A DNA stretch of 64,000 nt from Zymoseptoria tritici IPO323 (taxonomy: Eukaryota; Ascomycota; Dothideomycetes; Mycosphaerellales; Mycosphaerellaceae): positions 1,240,001 through 1,304,000 of the forward strand of contig NC_018215.1 in the NCBI RefSeq assembly GCF_000219625.1, in the 5' to 3' direction. The notes beneath the pieces were generated by a model. It was not told the origin of the DNA. It worked only from the letters and a program-made list of their open reading frames with translations, and made no database searches. Positions 11,116 to 19,560 of the stretch are shown one piece after another. Each line of letters opens with the position of its first letter. Position 1 is the stretch's first letter. Both the position numbers and the translations under genes were made by a program.

Positions 11116-11195
11116 GGTCGGCGACGAGGAACACCTGTACGTGGTGCCGGCTACGAACCTGCGACGATACCGTCGTTGCAGAGCCAAGTTTCCTC
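11116..11195 (+). ncRNA. HDV-like self-cleaving ribozyme at the 5' end of copy 1
   Basis: Hand folding gives: P1 GGTCGGC (11116-11122) with GCCGGCT (11146-11152), two wobble pairs; P2 GAGGAA (11126-11131) with TTCCTC (11190-11195); P3 ACC (11133-11135) with GGT (11143-11145); L3 TGTACGT; P4 CTGCGACGAT (11159-11168) with GTCGTTGCAG (11172-11181), loop ACC; J4/2 AGCCAAGT, whose C-N-A-A-G motif would hold the catalytic cytosine. P1 begins on the first base after the target-site duplication, where such a ribozyme would cut. P1.1 is not obvious in this copy. See copy 2 for covariation. Confidence 0.75.
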
Positions 11196-11586
11196 CGGAG
11201 GATTGGAGAGGCCGTCGATCCCTCTTCCCTTACAACAACAACACGACCTAGAGGTACGCCTCCTATTGAAACACAAGCTACAGAACAACACGATTCGAAC
11301 GCCTCTACGCTACAAACGCTACAAACAAGAAGAAGAAGAAGAGGCAGTCCACTCTGTCCTATACGCGCACCTCCTCGAAATCCGAATCGAAATCGCATGT
11401 CCCTTCTCTAGTAGAGACGTCGTTGCCCTCGAAAGGAAGCATACATGCACTTCAAAGAGCTAGAACAGTTAGTGGAATCTATAACTCTACGATTAACCTA
11501 CGTAGCAGTATACGTTTAGAAGCGGCATACAGTTCCACAAAGGCATATTGAGGATAAGAGAAGGCAGCGAGTTGGACAGCTGCTTC

Positions 11587-11703
11587 TGCTTTTGTACTGC
11601 TTTTGCATAGCATTTTGCACTACTTTTGTACGGCATTTTGCACTGCTTTTGCACGGCATTTTGCACTGCTTTTGCACGGCATTTTGCACTGCTTCTGCAC
11701 TGC
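11587..11703 (+). repeat. 23-bp minisatellite in retroelement copy 1
   Basis: Roughly five imperfect copies of ctgcttttgcacggcattttgca-like units (23 bp), each made of two half-units ending ttttgca. Copy 2 of the element has only about two units at the same place (12594-12647), so the array changes length between copies. Confidence 0.8.
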
Positions 11704-12021
11704 ATTTCGAATTTGCAGCGTGCGTGCGTGCGAAGCGGAAGGATCCGCTGAAAATTCTGCAAAAGCTTGGCGCGAAAATTCTGCAGCCCCGGCTGCACGA
11801 CACTCGTTGGATTTCCTTTGTTTTGCGCTGCTTTTAAAGTCCTTCGGTAGATTCTGCTTTGCAGACTCTACCTTAGGCACGGGGTTTTCCCCTAAGGTTA
11901 AAGAATACCGAAAGAATTTGATTGTAAATAGATCTACTGCCTTGCGCGCAAGGCCGTCCTACATAGTCTTAGACTCCGAAAGGACGTAAATGGAACAAAC
12001 AAACAAACAAACAAACAAACA

Positions 12022-12034
12022 ATACACTTTCCTT
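12022..12034 (+). repeat. Target-site duplication of retroelement copy 1 (right)
   Basis: Exact second copy of the 13-bp word at 11103-11115; the following 26 bp (12035-12060) are the displaced right end of the hAT element. Confidence 0.85.
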
Positions 12035-12060
12035 ACATCCGCGGTAGAAGAACATCCCTA

Positions 12061-12284
12061 TATATATGCGCTACGCAGATCGGCAACCTATAGAGAACGG
12101 CCTAAGATTTGTAGCGGGTCTACTACGATAATATACGTCCGACGTATATATCGACTATCGGAGTTAAGGTCCGTTTATAGCTTCCGCGAGCTAAACACGA
12201 TAACTATAGAGGGCCTTACGGATACTAATCGCGATTTATCTACATCTACTAAGTTATCGAGTCCCTTACTATTAGTATAAAGTA
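12061..12284. other. RIP-altered DNA between the two retroelements
   Basis: TA-rich, CA/TG-poor sequence to the right of the hAT end. It could be the edge of another degraded repeat or flanking DNA reached by RIP leakage. No frame or terminal repeat is recognisable. Confidence 0.5.
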
Positions 12285-12299
12285 GAGAGGCAATCTTGT
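12285..12299 (+). repeat. Target-site duplication of retroelement copy 2 (tail side)
   Basis: gagaggcaatcttgt recurs exactly at 13042-13056. The last three bases may belong to the tail (TTTG on this strand), so the duplication is 12 to 15 bp. Confidence 0.85.
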
Positions 12300-13041
12300 T
12301 TGTTTGTTTGTTTGTTTGTTTGTTCCATTTACGTCCTTTCGGAGTCTAAGACTATATAGGACGGCTTTGCTATAAAGGCAAAGCAGTAGATCTAGTTACA
12401 ATTAGATTTTTCGGTATTCTTTAACCTTAGGGGAGACCCCGTACCTAAGGCAATGCTAAAGGACTTTAAACAAATGCGAGACAAAGGAAATCAAACGAGT
12501 GTTGCAGCCTAAGGCTGCAGAATTTTCGCGCTAAGCTTTTGTAGAATTTTTAGCGGATCCTTCCGCTTCGCACATACGCTGCAAATTCGAATGCAAAAGC
12601 AGTGCAAAATGCCGTGCAAAAGCAGTGCAAAATGCCGTACAAAAGCAGCTGTCTAACTCGCTGCCTTCTCTTGTCCTTAATACGCCTTTGTAGAACTATA
12701 TGTCGCTTCTAAACGCATACAGCTACGCAGGTTAATCGCAGAGTTGTAGATTCTACCGACTGTTCTAGCTCTTTAAAGTGCTTCGGTTCGGATTTCGAGG
12801 AGGTGCGCGTATAGGGCAGAGTAGACTGCTTCTTTCTTCTTCTCGTTCGTAGCGTAGAGGGCTATTCGTTCGAATCGTGCTATTGTTCTGTTGTAGCTCG
12901 TGTTTCGAGGCGGATTTCGAGAAGGATTTCGGGCGGATTCGAGAGGTTTTCGAGGAGGTTTCTTCTAGACTGTCTTAGTTTCCCTTCTAAGGAAGGTACT
13001 TACGACGGCCACCGCGTGAAGGTGCAGTCTGTTCGGCCGTC
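12300..13041 (-). mobile_element. Non-autonomous non-LTR retroelement, copy 2, ribozyme-headed, (CAAA)n tail
   Basis: A 742-bp insertion in reverse orientation to copy 1, tail to tail with it and about 280 bp away. The tail reads (TTTG)n on the plus strand (about 12297-12323); the head is at 13041. It is similar to copy 1 over most of its length, including the ends, the ggacgtaaatggaac block before the tail and the minisatellite flanks, but it is shorter, has fewer minisatellite units and has diverged, partly by C-to-T type changes. Its 5' end is a ribozyme (12967-13041). No reverse transcriptase is encoded. Confidence 0.82.
12967..13041 (-). ncRNA. HDV-like self-cleaving ribozyme at the 5' end of copy 2
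   Basis: Read on the minus strand from 13041: P1 GACGGCC with GGCCGTC (7 Watson-Crick pairs); P2 AGACTG with CAGTCT; P3 ACC with GGT; L3 TTCACGC (7 nt as in copy 1); the GT after P1 could pair with AC in L3 to form P1.1; P4 CCTTC-CTTA-GAAGG; J4/2 GAAACTAAGA with the C-N-A-A-G motif. P2 shares no sequence with P2 of copy 1 yet both pair fully, P1 replaces a U.G by A-U, and P4 differs in length and sequence. The first base of P1 is the first base after the target-site duplication. Confidence 0.8.
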
Positions 13042-13056
13042 GAGAGGCAATCTTGT
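13042..13056 (+). repeat. Target-site duplication of retroelement copy 2 (head side)
   Basis: Exact repeat of 12285-12299, directly abutting the first base of the ribozyme. Confidence 0.85.
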
Positions 13057-13570
13057 ATATATATGTAGCTATCTAAACAGGGTCTACATACTGTCCTTAG
13101 CTTCGGACTCTTTATATAATACTTATGTCTACAACCGTAGGAGAACTAATCTATTACTCGTAGACTAAGTCGCTATTAATATCTCTATGTACGTCGCTAG
13201 CAACTCCTCTCGCGCGAACTTACGTAGACGCATCGTACTATAACAAACATGCTATATATAATATCTAGGTGCTTATTTATCGTAGCTCTTACCGTTTAGC
13301 ATCGTTAACGAAGCGTTATATCGGTATAAGAAAGTTTAAGCGGCTAAGGCTAGCGTCTCTTATATAGGTACGTTTAAGCATAATCGACCTTAGTCTTAGT
13401 GCCTTAGTCTACGCCTAGTTAGCGCGGATTCGACGCCTACTGTTCGTGGTCTAAGGGTCCGAACGCCGAATTTAGGAGATAGAGCGTAGCATTAGTATAG
13501 AATTTATACCTTAATAAAGCGTAGTATCGTTTCGGCCCTAAATACGAGAACGTAACAACGAAACTAGTTA
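13057..13570. other. RIP-altered DNA, unassigned
   Basis: Sequence rich in TA with few CA or TG, continuous in character with 12061-12284. I could not read a transposase or reverse transcriptase through it. It may be a fragment of a second, older repeat. Confidence 0.5.
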
Positions 13571-13822
13571 TTAAAAATCCGGCACTATAACTTTGTAGAG
13601 CCGAGTCTTACGATTCGAACGGTATATTAATTATTTAAATCCGACGTTAAACGAAAGCTATAATAGAGCTCGCGCAAATTCTTCGGAATTCTAATTTATT
13701 AGGCGAAAAATAGGAAAATGCGAGCTCTATTAGGGCACGCAAAACACACTTAAATTTTCTATGCGATACGCCGTTCGAATCGTAAGACTCGGCTCTACAA
13801 AGTTATAGTGCCGGATTTTTAA
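13571..13822. mobile_element. MITE-like palindromic element with perfect 52-bp terminal inverted repeats
   Basis: 13571-13622 (starting ttaaaaatccgg) is the exact reverse complement of 13771-13822 (ending ccggatttttaa). A second, inner pair of 13-bp arms (taatagagctcgc at 13661-13673 and its complement at 13720-13732) is nested inside, so much of the 252 bp can fold back. No coding capacity. Ends read TTAA, but no clear target-site duplication outside the arms could be fixed, so the superfamily is open. Confidence 0.65.
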
Positions 13823-14180
13823 AAAAGGTCGTTGTTATTGCGCTGTCGCGTGCTGCACTGTATCTGCCAAAAGCCGCTCTTACGCCCTCAGACCCTCTTA
13901 GGCGAGGCGCTCGAAGAGGTTAGTGCTCGCCAAGAGGGTCTGTGCTTCTGAGACTAGATCGACCTGCAGCTAATACCGATTCAGCCATTACACTGCAAAG
14001 CATAACCTTCTGACGATCTCTTCATTCAACGATTCGGACATTCGACGAATCTACGCCCGGTGAGTGCGCATATTCCTACTTCGAAAGGAGGATTGCACAT
14101 CTATCGACGATTATGAGTGGCGGCGCTGCCGGAACAACACAGTACGCAGCACTGTCGTAGGGGAACACGCAGGTTGTGAA
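13823..14180. other. Edge of the repeat island and upstream region of the peroxidase gene
   Basis: Composition returns to normal here. An imperfect inverted repeat, cagaccctcttaggcgag (13889-13906) against ctcgccaagagggtctg (13926-13942), has one extra base and a 19-base loop. No gene seen. Confidence 0.5.
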
Positions 14181-14188
14181 TATATAAA
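14181..14188 (+). promoter_or_regulatory. TATA box of the peroxidase gene
   Basis: TATATAAA lies 94 bp before the ATG at 14282, followed by a pyrimidine-rich leader, a usual layout for a strongly or inducibly expressed fungal secreted enzyme. The role is inferred from position. Confidence 0.55.
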
Positions 14189-14281
14189 GGTAGGCAGATG
14201 TGCTCTCCTGCCCTAAAATCATTCTCACCATCACCCTTCTCCTTCCCTCCCGGAATTACTCCCCTCCATCTTCCACTCACA

Positions 14282-15672
14282 ATGAAGACCGTATTCTCGG
14301 GGTTGGCTCTGCCTACCTTGGCTCTGGCACTCCCCCAAATATTGTCAGGTGCGAATTCGGGACAGAAGCTTGGTCTGCCCACGGTTGGCGGTCTCCTGAA
14401 CGATGTATCCGGACTTCTTGGTTCCGTTGCATCATCGATCAACCCCGACAACAAGCGACCAGAGCCAGGTTACGAGTTCATTGCACCCGGTCCAAACGAC
14501 AGCAGAGGTCCTTGTGAGTTCACGCATCGATGTTCAGCATCAACAGCTGGTGACTAACCGTCATGTTAGGCCCTGGCTTAAACCTCCTCGCCAACTATGG
14601 CTACTTGCCCCGTAACGGCCACGTCACGTCTAGCCAGGTTATCGAGGCTGTTGCACGCGGCTTCAACATGGGAGCGGACCTCGCAACGGTTCTCGCTGTG
14701 TTCGCTGTTCTGTCTGATGGCGATATCGAGACCCAGTCGTGGTGGCTGGGTGCAGGCCCGAACATCGTCGGCGGCCTGAACCGTCACTCCACCGTCGAGG
14801 CCGACATCTCTCCCAACAAAGAGGATTTCTACAATGGCTGCGGTGACAACCATCACATTTCTTCTCGCATCTTCAAGCAAAACGTGGAGTTTGTCAAGCA
14901 AGATCCAAACAAGGAGTTCAGCTACGATGTCATGCGACGACAGTACAGCGCCAATGCCGCCTTCTCGAAGCAATACAGTAAGCACTCCCCGCTATACATC
15001 CAGCATGGAATTGTCTCTAACAATTTAGTAGACCCATACCTTTACTACTTTCCATTCCCGTCAATTGTGTCGGTTGTGGCGTTCAATTTCTACCCCGAAT
15101 ACTTCTCCAACGGCACATACGGAGCAGGCGGAGTCGCCAACTACGAGTCCATCTCCAGCATTGTTGGCGCCAAGTATGACAAGAAGACAGGCGACTACGA
15201 ATACGTCCCCGAGAGGTGGCCCGAGAACTGGTACCGCCGCGCCACCCCCTACGGTGCCGTCGAGGCCCTGACCGATGGCTTCACTCGCATCTACCCTGCC
15301 AACCCTGTGGCCATGGCCTTCGGGCAGATTGGAACCCCCAACCTCAATGCCACCACCCTACTCTGCAACGCGTTTCAGGGTCTCAACTCAATCACTCCTC
15401 TGGCCATTGCAGGTCAAAGCCGTGCTGCGCAAGCTAGCCTCACTTGGGCGCTTGGAAAGCTCATTGATGTCGGTCTTGATGGCACCACCCTCGGATGTCC
15501 AAAGACCACGATCAGCCAGAACTTCTACCCTGACGGCAAGGGTGGTCCGCTGCAGCCACCACCAGTTCAGACCAAGAACAATGGCAACAACGTCTACAAC
15601 AAGGTGTACCACCGCACCGCGCCCAAGCAACCGATCTGTGACATTACCGCGCCCGCAGCGCCTGCATATTAA
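14282..15672 (+). CDS. Secreted heme-thiolate peroxidase (chloroperoxidase / peroxygenase family)
   Basis: Exons 14282-14513, 14570-14977 and 15029-15672 give 427 residues. Intron 1 (56 bp) has GTGAGT, a TGACTAACC branch and TTAG; intron 2 (51 bp, in frame) has GTAAGC and a TCTAAC branch. A hydrophobic signal peptide (MKTVFSGLALPTLALA) begins the protein. The proximal heme motif P-C-P is in RGPCPGLNLLANYGYLPRNG, with the Cys as fifth heme ligand; the acid-base region reads V-E-A-D where peroxygenases have E-H-D or E-G-D. Several N-glycosylation sites (NGT, NAT) follow. Family members oxygenate or halogenate organic substrates with peroxide, outside the cell; some act in secondary metabolism (StcC type). 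Substrate unknown. It is the first gene after the repeat island. Confidence 0.88.
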
Positions 15673-16467
15673 GATGGAACCACGAGATTGCGCCGAAGCA
15701 GCCCGTGTGCATAAGAGGTGGTGTGCAAGAGGTGGTTGTGCAAAAGGTGGTCTGATGATAAGATGATATGATCATGTTCTACGAGGTCGACAACTCTGGG
15801 TGAAGATTAATTGGCTCGTGTCAATGATCATGCCCATGTGCCTGCTTGAATTTTTCTAATGCGTGGATCGAGTGGCTTATCGCTCTGGGACCTGTGTGAT
15901 AGATGTACATCTTACGAGCAATGAACATGATGACCTTGATCTGACTTTTACTGCAACACCTACGTGAGCATTGCTTTGCTAACTTGATTGCCTCCACCGT
16001 ACGCTTGATAAGACGCTTCGCTCATTGTCTATACGATTTCCTGCACAAGCGACTTGTCATGATCACAGAGCCAACTAGCTAAGTCAATTGACTCTTCGTT
16101 TTGTCGATCCGTGATCCGTAATCAAGCGAGATCTTGAGTGGCCCGAGCAAACATTGGACTTGCCATTGTTGCGCCAATACAAGATCTCCTTCCTGCCCGG
16201 CATCTCCGAATGGATCCATGTCCAAAATGACGAAGTGATGGTAGAGGGTTTTCGTGTCAGACACGCGTCAATTTAAAGTGAAGTGAAGTGAAATCTGGCG
16301 CGCCACGCCACGTGCGGTGGGGTTCGCGAAGCAAAGATCCCGGTCTTGTTTGGTCAACAAAGTCCAATTCTCCTGCCAAACAACCTGACTCTTCTCTTCT
16401 TGTGCATGGACTCTTCGAAAATCTCTTCTAAATAACCATTCTCTCCAAAAGCACAGCGTCGCCCAGC
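15673..16467. other. Intergenic: peroxidase 3' end and cdc2 promoter
   Basis: No gene seen. The right half is the promoter of cdc2. A short GTGAA array lies at about 16278-16290. Confidence 0.5.
16263..16268 (+). promoter_or_regulatory. MluI cell-cycle box (MCB) upstream of cdc2
   Basis: ACGCGT, the core site of the MBF transcription factor of the G1/S programme in yeasts, lies 200 bp before the cdc2 start, with an E2F-like TGGCGCGCC about 20 bp further on. Six bases can arise by chance, so this is a suggestion only. Confidence 0.3.
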
Positions 16468-17566
16468 ATGGAGAACTAGTAAGTCGCTGAAGAGCGCCCG
16501 GCGGGACAAATACTGACATACGACCCCTCTACAGCCAGAAGATGGAAAAGGTCGGCGAGGGCACCTACGGAGTCGTCTACAAAGCGCGCGACCTCAGCAC
16601 ACCGGAGAATCGCATCGTCGCGCTGAAGAAGATCCGTCTCGAAGCGGAGGATGAAGGCGTTCCATCCACGGCCATTCGCGAGATCAGTCTGCTCAAGGAG
16701 ATGCAACATCCGAATGTACTGCGCCTGCTCAACATCGTTCACGCCGACGGCCACAAGCTATACCTCGTCATGGAGTTTCTCGATCTGGATTTGAAAAAGT
16801 ACATGGAGTCGCTGCCGGTGAGCCAGGGTGGTCGCGGCAAGCCGTTGCCGGAGGGTGTGTTGGAGGCCACAGGACATCTTGGGTTGGGAGCACAAATGGT
16901 ATGATTGCGCAGTGGGAGAGCTGCGGGCATAACACACTTACTGACGACCAACAGGTCCGCAAATTCACCCTGCAGCTCCTCCAAGGCATCCGCTACTGCC
17001 ACTCCCACCGCGTCCTCCACCGCGATCTCAAACCCCAAAACCTCCTCATCGACCGCGACGGCAACCTCAAAATCGGCGACTTCGGTCTCGCTCGCGCTTT
17101 CGGCGTTCCTCTCCGCACATACACCCACGAAGTCGTTACGCTGTGGTATCGCGCCCCGGAAATTCTGCTCGGAGGTCGGCAATACAGCACAGGCGTGGAC
17201 ATGTGGTCGATTGGGTGCATCTTCGCAGAGATGGCGACTCGCAAACCTCTGTTCCCTGGCGACTCGGAAATCGACGAGATTTTCAAGATCTTCCGCATCC
17301 TGGGTACACCGAACGAGCAGGACTGGCCAGGCGTTACGTCGTTCCCTGATTTCAAGTCGTCCTTCCCCAAGTGGGAGCGCAAGCAAGATGAGGAGATGGT
17401 CAATGCGGAGGGTGTCAAGATATTGGGCGATGAGGGTCTGATTCTGCTAGAGAGCTTGCTGGTATTCGATCCGGCCGGACGTATGAGCGCAAAGCAGGCG
17501 GTGCATCATCCATACTTTGACAACAACAATGGGCAGTTTGTGCTGGGGCCGCATGGGTACCAATGA
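16468..17566 (+). CDS. cdc2: Cyclin-dependent kinase Cdc2/Cdk1
   Basis: Exons 16468-16478, 16535-16898 and 16955-17566 give 328 residues; both introns are 56 bp. The first exon is only 11 bp (MEN and two bases of Tyr). The glycine loop GEGTYGVVY keeps the inhibitory Thr/Tyr pair, the C-helix holds PSTAIRE, the catalytic loop is [10 protein letters not shown], the DFG is present, and the T-loop reads [14 protein letters not shown] with the activating Thr. A 25-residue insertion ([17 protein letters not shown]) before helix D is longer than in yeast Cdc28; its last part, up to the second intron, could be shortened by another splice choice. This is the master kinase of mitotic entry. Firm. Confidence 0.95.
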
Positions 17567-17987
17567 AGGAACGAGATGGGAGAGGTGAACGTGGAATGAG
17601 CTTCATGGCGGATCGAAAGACATCAGAGACTGGGCGGGATTCAAGAGTCTGTTTCATACCATCTCCTCTGTTAGGTTACGGGCCGTCTGGATGATGGCAA
17701 TGACTTGGGCAAACGGTCAAGAAAGGCGTTATAGGGTGCAAAGCAGGGCTATGGTATGCCGCGCCCACAACGGAGGCGAAAGGCACGGGAGTTTGGATGC
17801 GAATTGCTTCCTTGAGTTCAGATCACGCGATCAACAGAATAATCACTGCAAATTTTCCGTCTACCTCCCGTGCCTTCTCATCCAATGCGCTTTTTGCTCG
17901 TAAATCTATCATTGACCCAGTGCATGACACTCGTAATTCATCCCAATCTATCCCTTATCACAGCACCGCCTTTTCGTCCGACGGTAG
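17567..17987. other. Intergenic, convergent 3' ends
   Basis: Between the convergent cdc2 and epimerase genes. Nothing but presumed 3' UTRs. Confidence 0.5.
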
Positions 17988-19112
<1,125 letters not shown>

Positions 19113-19560
19113 GATTGCGATATGTTCTCGTTTGTAAGTAAGGAGGAGACAGGATGAATTGTGTGTTGATAACAATGGCACGACCTGAGACATGATGTAA
19201 GGGAGAGAGCTGGGGAGCTTTCACAGCTTGGCCCCCACTTTGAATGGAAACCTGGAAGGTCTTTGAACGGGGCAGCCAATTGCCATCAATATTTGACGCG
19301 AATGCAACCCTGACTTTCAATGTCACTGGCCTAGACTTGACCTCACCTCCATACACTTTGGAGCACCGTCTCCGGCCAATGAATGGCCACCGCTGCACTG
19401 GGTCGCGGCCTCACTCACACGAGCAGGGTCAATCGATATTATTCCAACAGTCCTATACATTCATGCTAAACCTGAGCTCAAGCCATGTTTTACATACAAT
19501 GTTCTCTTCCACTCTGCAGAAATGAGCAATCAAGCAATGGAGTCCTCTCACGAAACCAGC
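19113..19560. other. Intergenic between epimerase and rif1
   Basis: Promoter of the epimerase on the left, 3' UTR of rif1 on the right. A plus-strand frame at 19244-19525 has no recognisable feature. Confidence 0.5.

Larger units (their letters stand above)
11116..12021 (+). mobile_element. Non-autonomous non-LTR retroelement, copy 1, ribozyme-headed, (CAAA)n tail
   Basis: A 906-bp insertion inside the right end of the hAT element, bounded by perfect 13-bp target-site duplications. The 5' end is an HDV-like ribozyme (11116-11195); a 23-bp minisatellite sits at about 11587-11703; the 3' end is a (CAAA)n run (about 11993-12021). It lacks RIP damage: CA and TG are common. No long reading frame with retrotransposon domains is present, so it would need the enzymes of another element. 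A short conserved translatable stretch shared with copy 2 (FKELEQ.VES.TLRLT near 11450) may be a leftover of a parent gene. It has no recognisable tRNA- or 5S-like head, so 'SINE' in the strict sense is not supported. Confidence 0.82.
8342..12060 (+). mobile_element. hAT-family DNA transposon, RIP-inactivated, interrupted by a retroelement
   Basis: The element starts TAGGGATG at 8342 and ends CATCCCTA at 12060, an 8-bp terminal inverted repeat that fits the hAT rule (T/C-A-R-N-G). It is flanked by 8-bp sequences, cacatgtg (8334-8341) and tatatatg (12061-12068), that differ only by C-to-T or G-to-A changes, as expected of one target-site duplication whose right copy was hit by RIP. The body is dominated by TA with CA and TG nearly missing; 9421-9480, for example, has no CA and one TG. 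It carries a transposase relic (8803-10980). Without the retroelement (11116-12021) and one copy of its duplication, the element would be about 2.8 kb, normal for hAT. Confidence 0.8.

Noticed and set aside
11116..11180. tRNA- or 5S-derived SINE head
   Set aside because: No A-box/B-box pair with the right spacing on the sense strand; the ribozyme fold explains the region better in both copies.
11116..11200. Hammerhead ribozyme
   Set aside because: The conserved core words (CTGATGA and GAAA in the right places) are absent.
11095..11463. 122-codon plus-strand frame across the head of retroelement copy 1
   Set aside because: It starts before the element, in the target site, and runs through the ribozyme; copy 2 does not keep the frame.
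11587..11703. CRISPR-like direct repeats
   Set aside because: Units are contiguous, without spacers, and lie within a eukaryotic retroelement.
13771..13785. B-box-like GTTCGAATC suggesting a tRNA gene
   Set aside because: It is part of the perfect 52-bp arm and has no matching A box, acceptor stem or anticodon arm.
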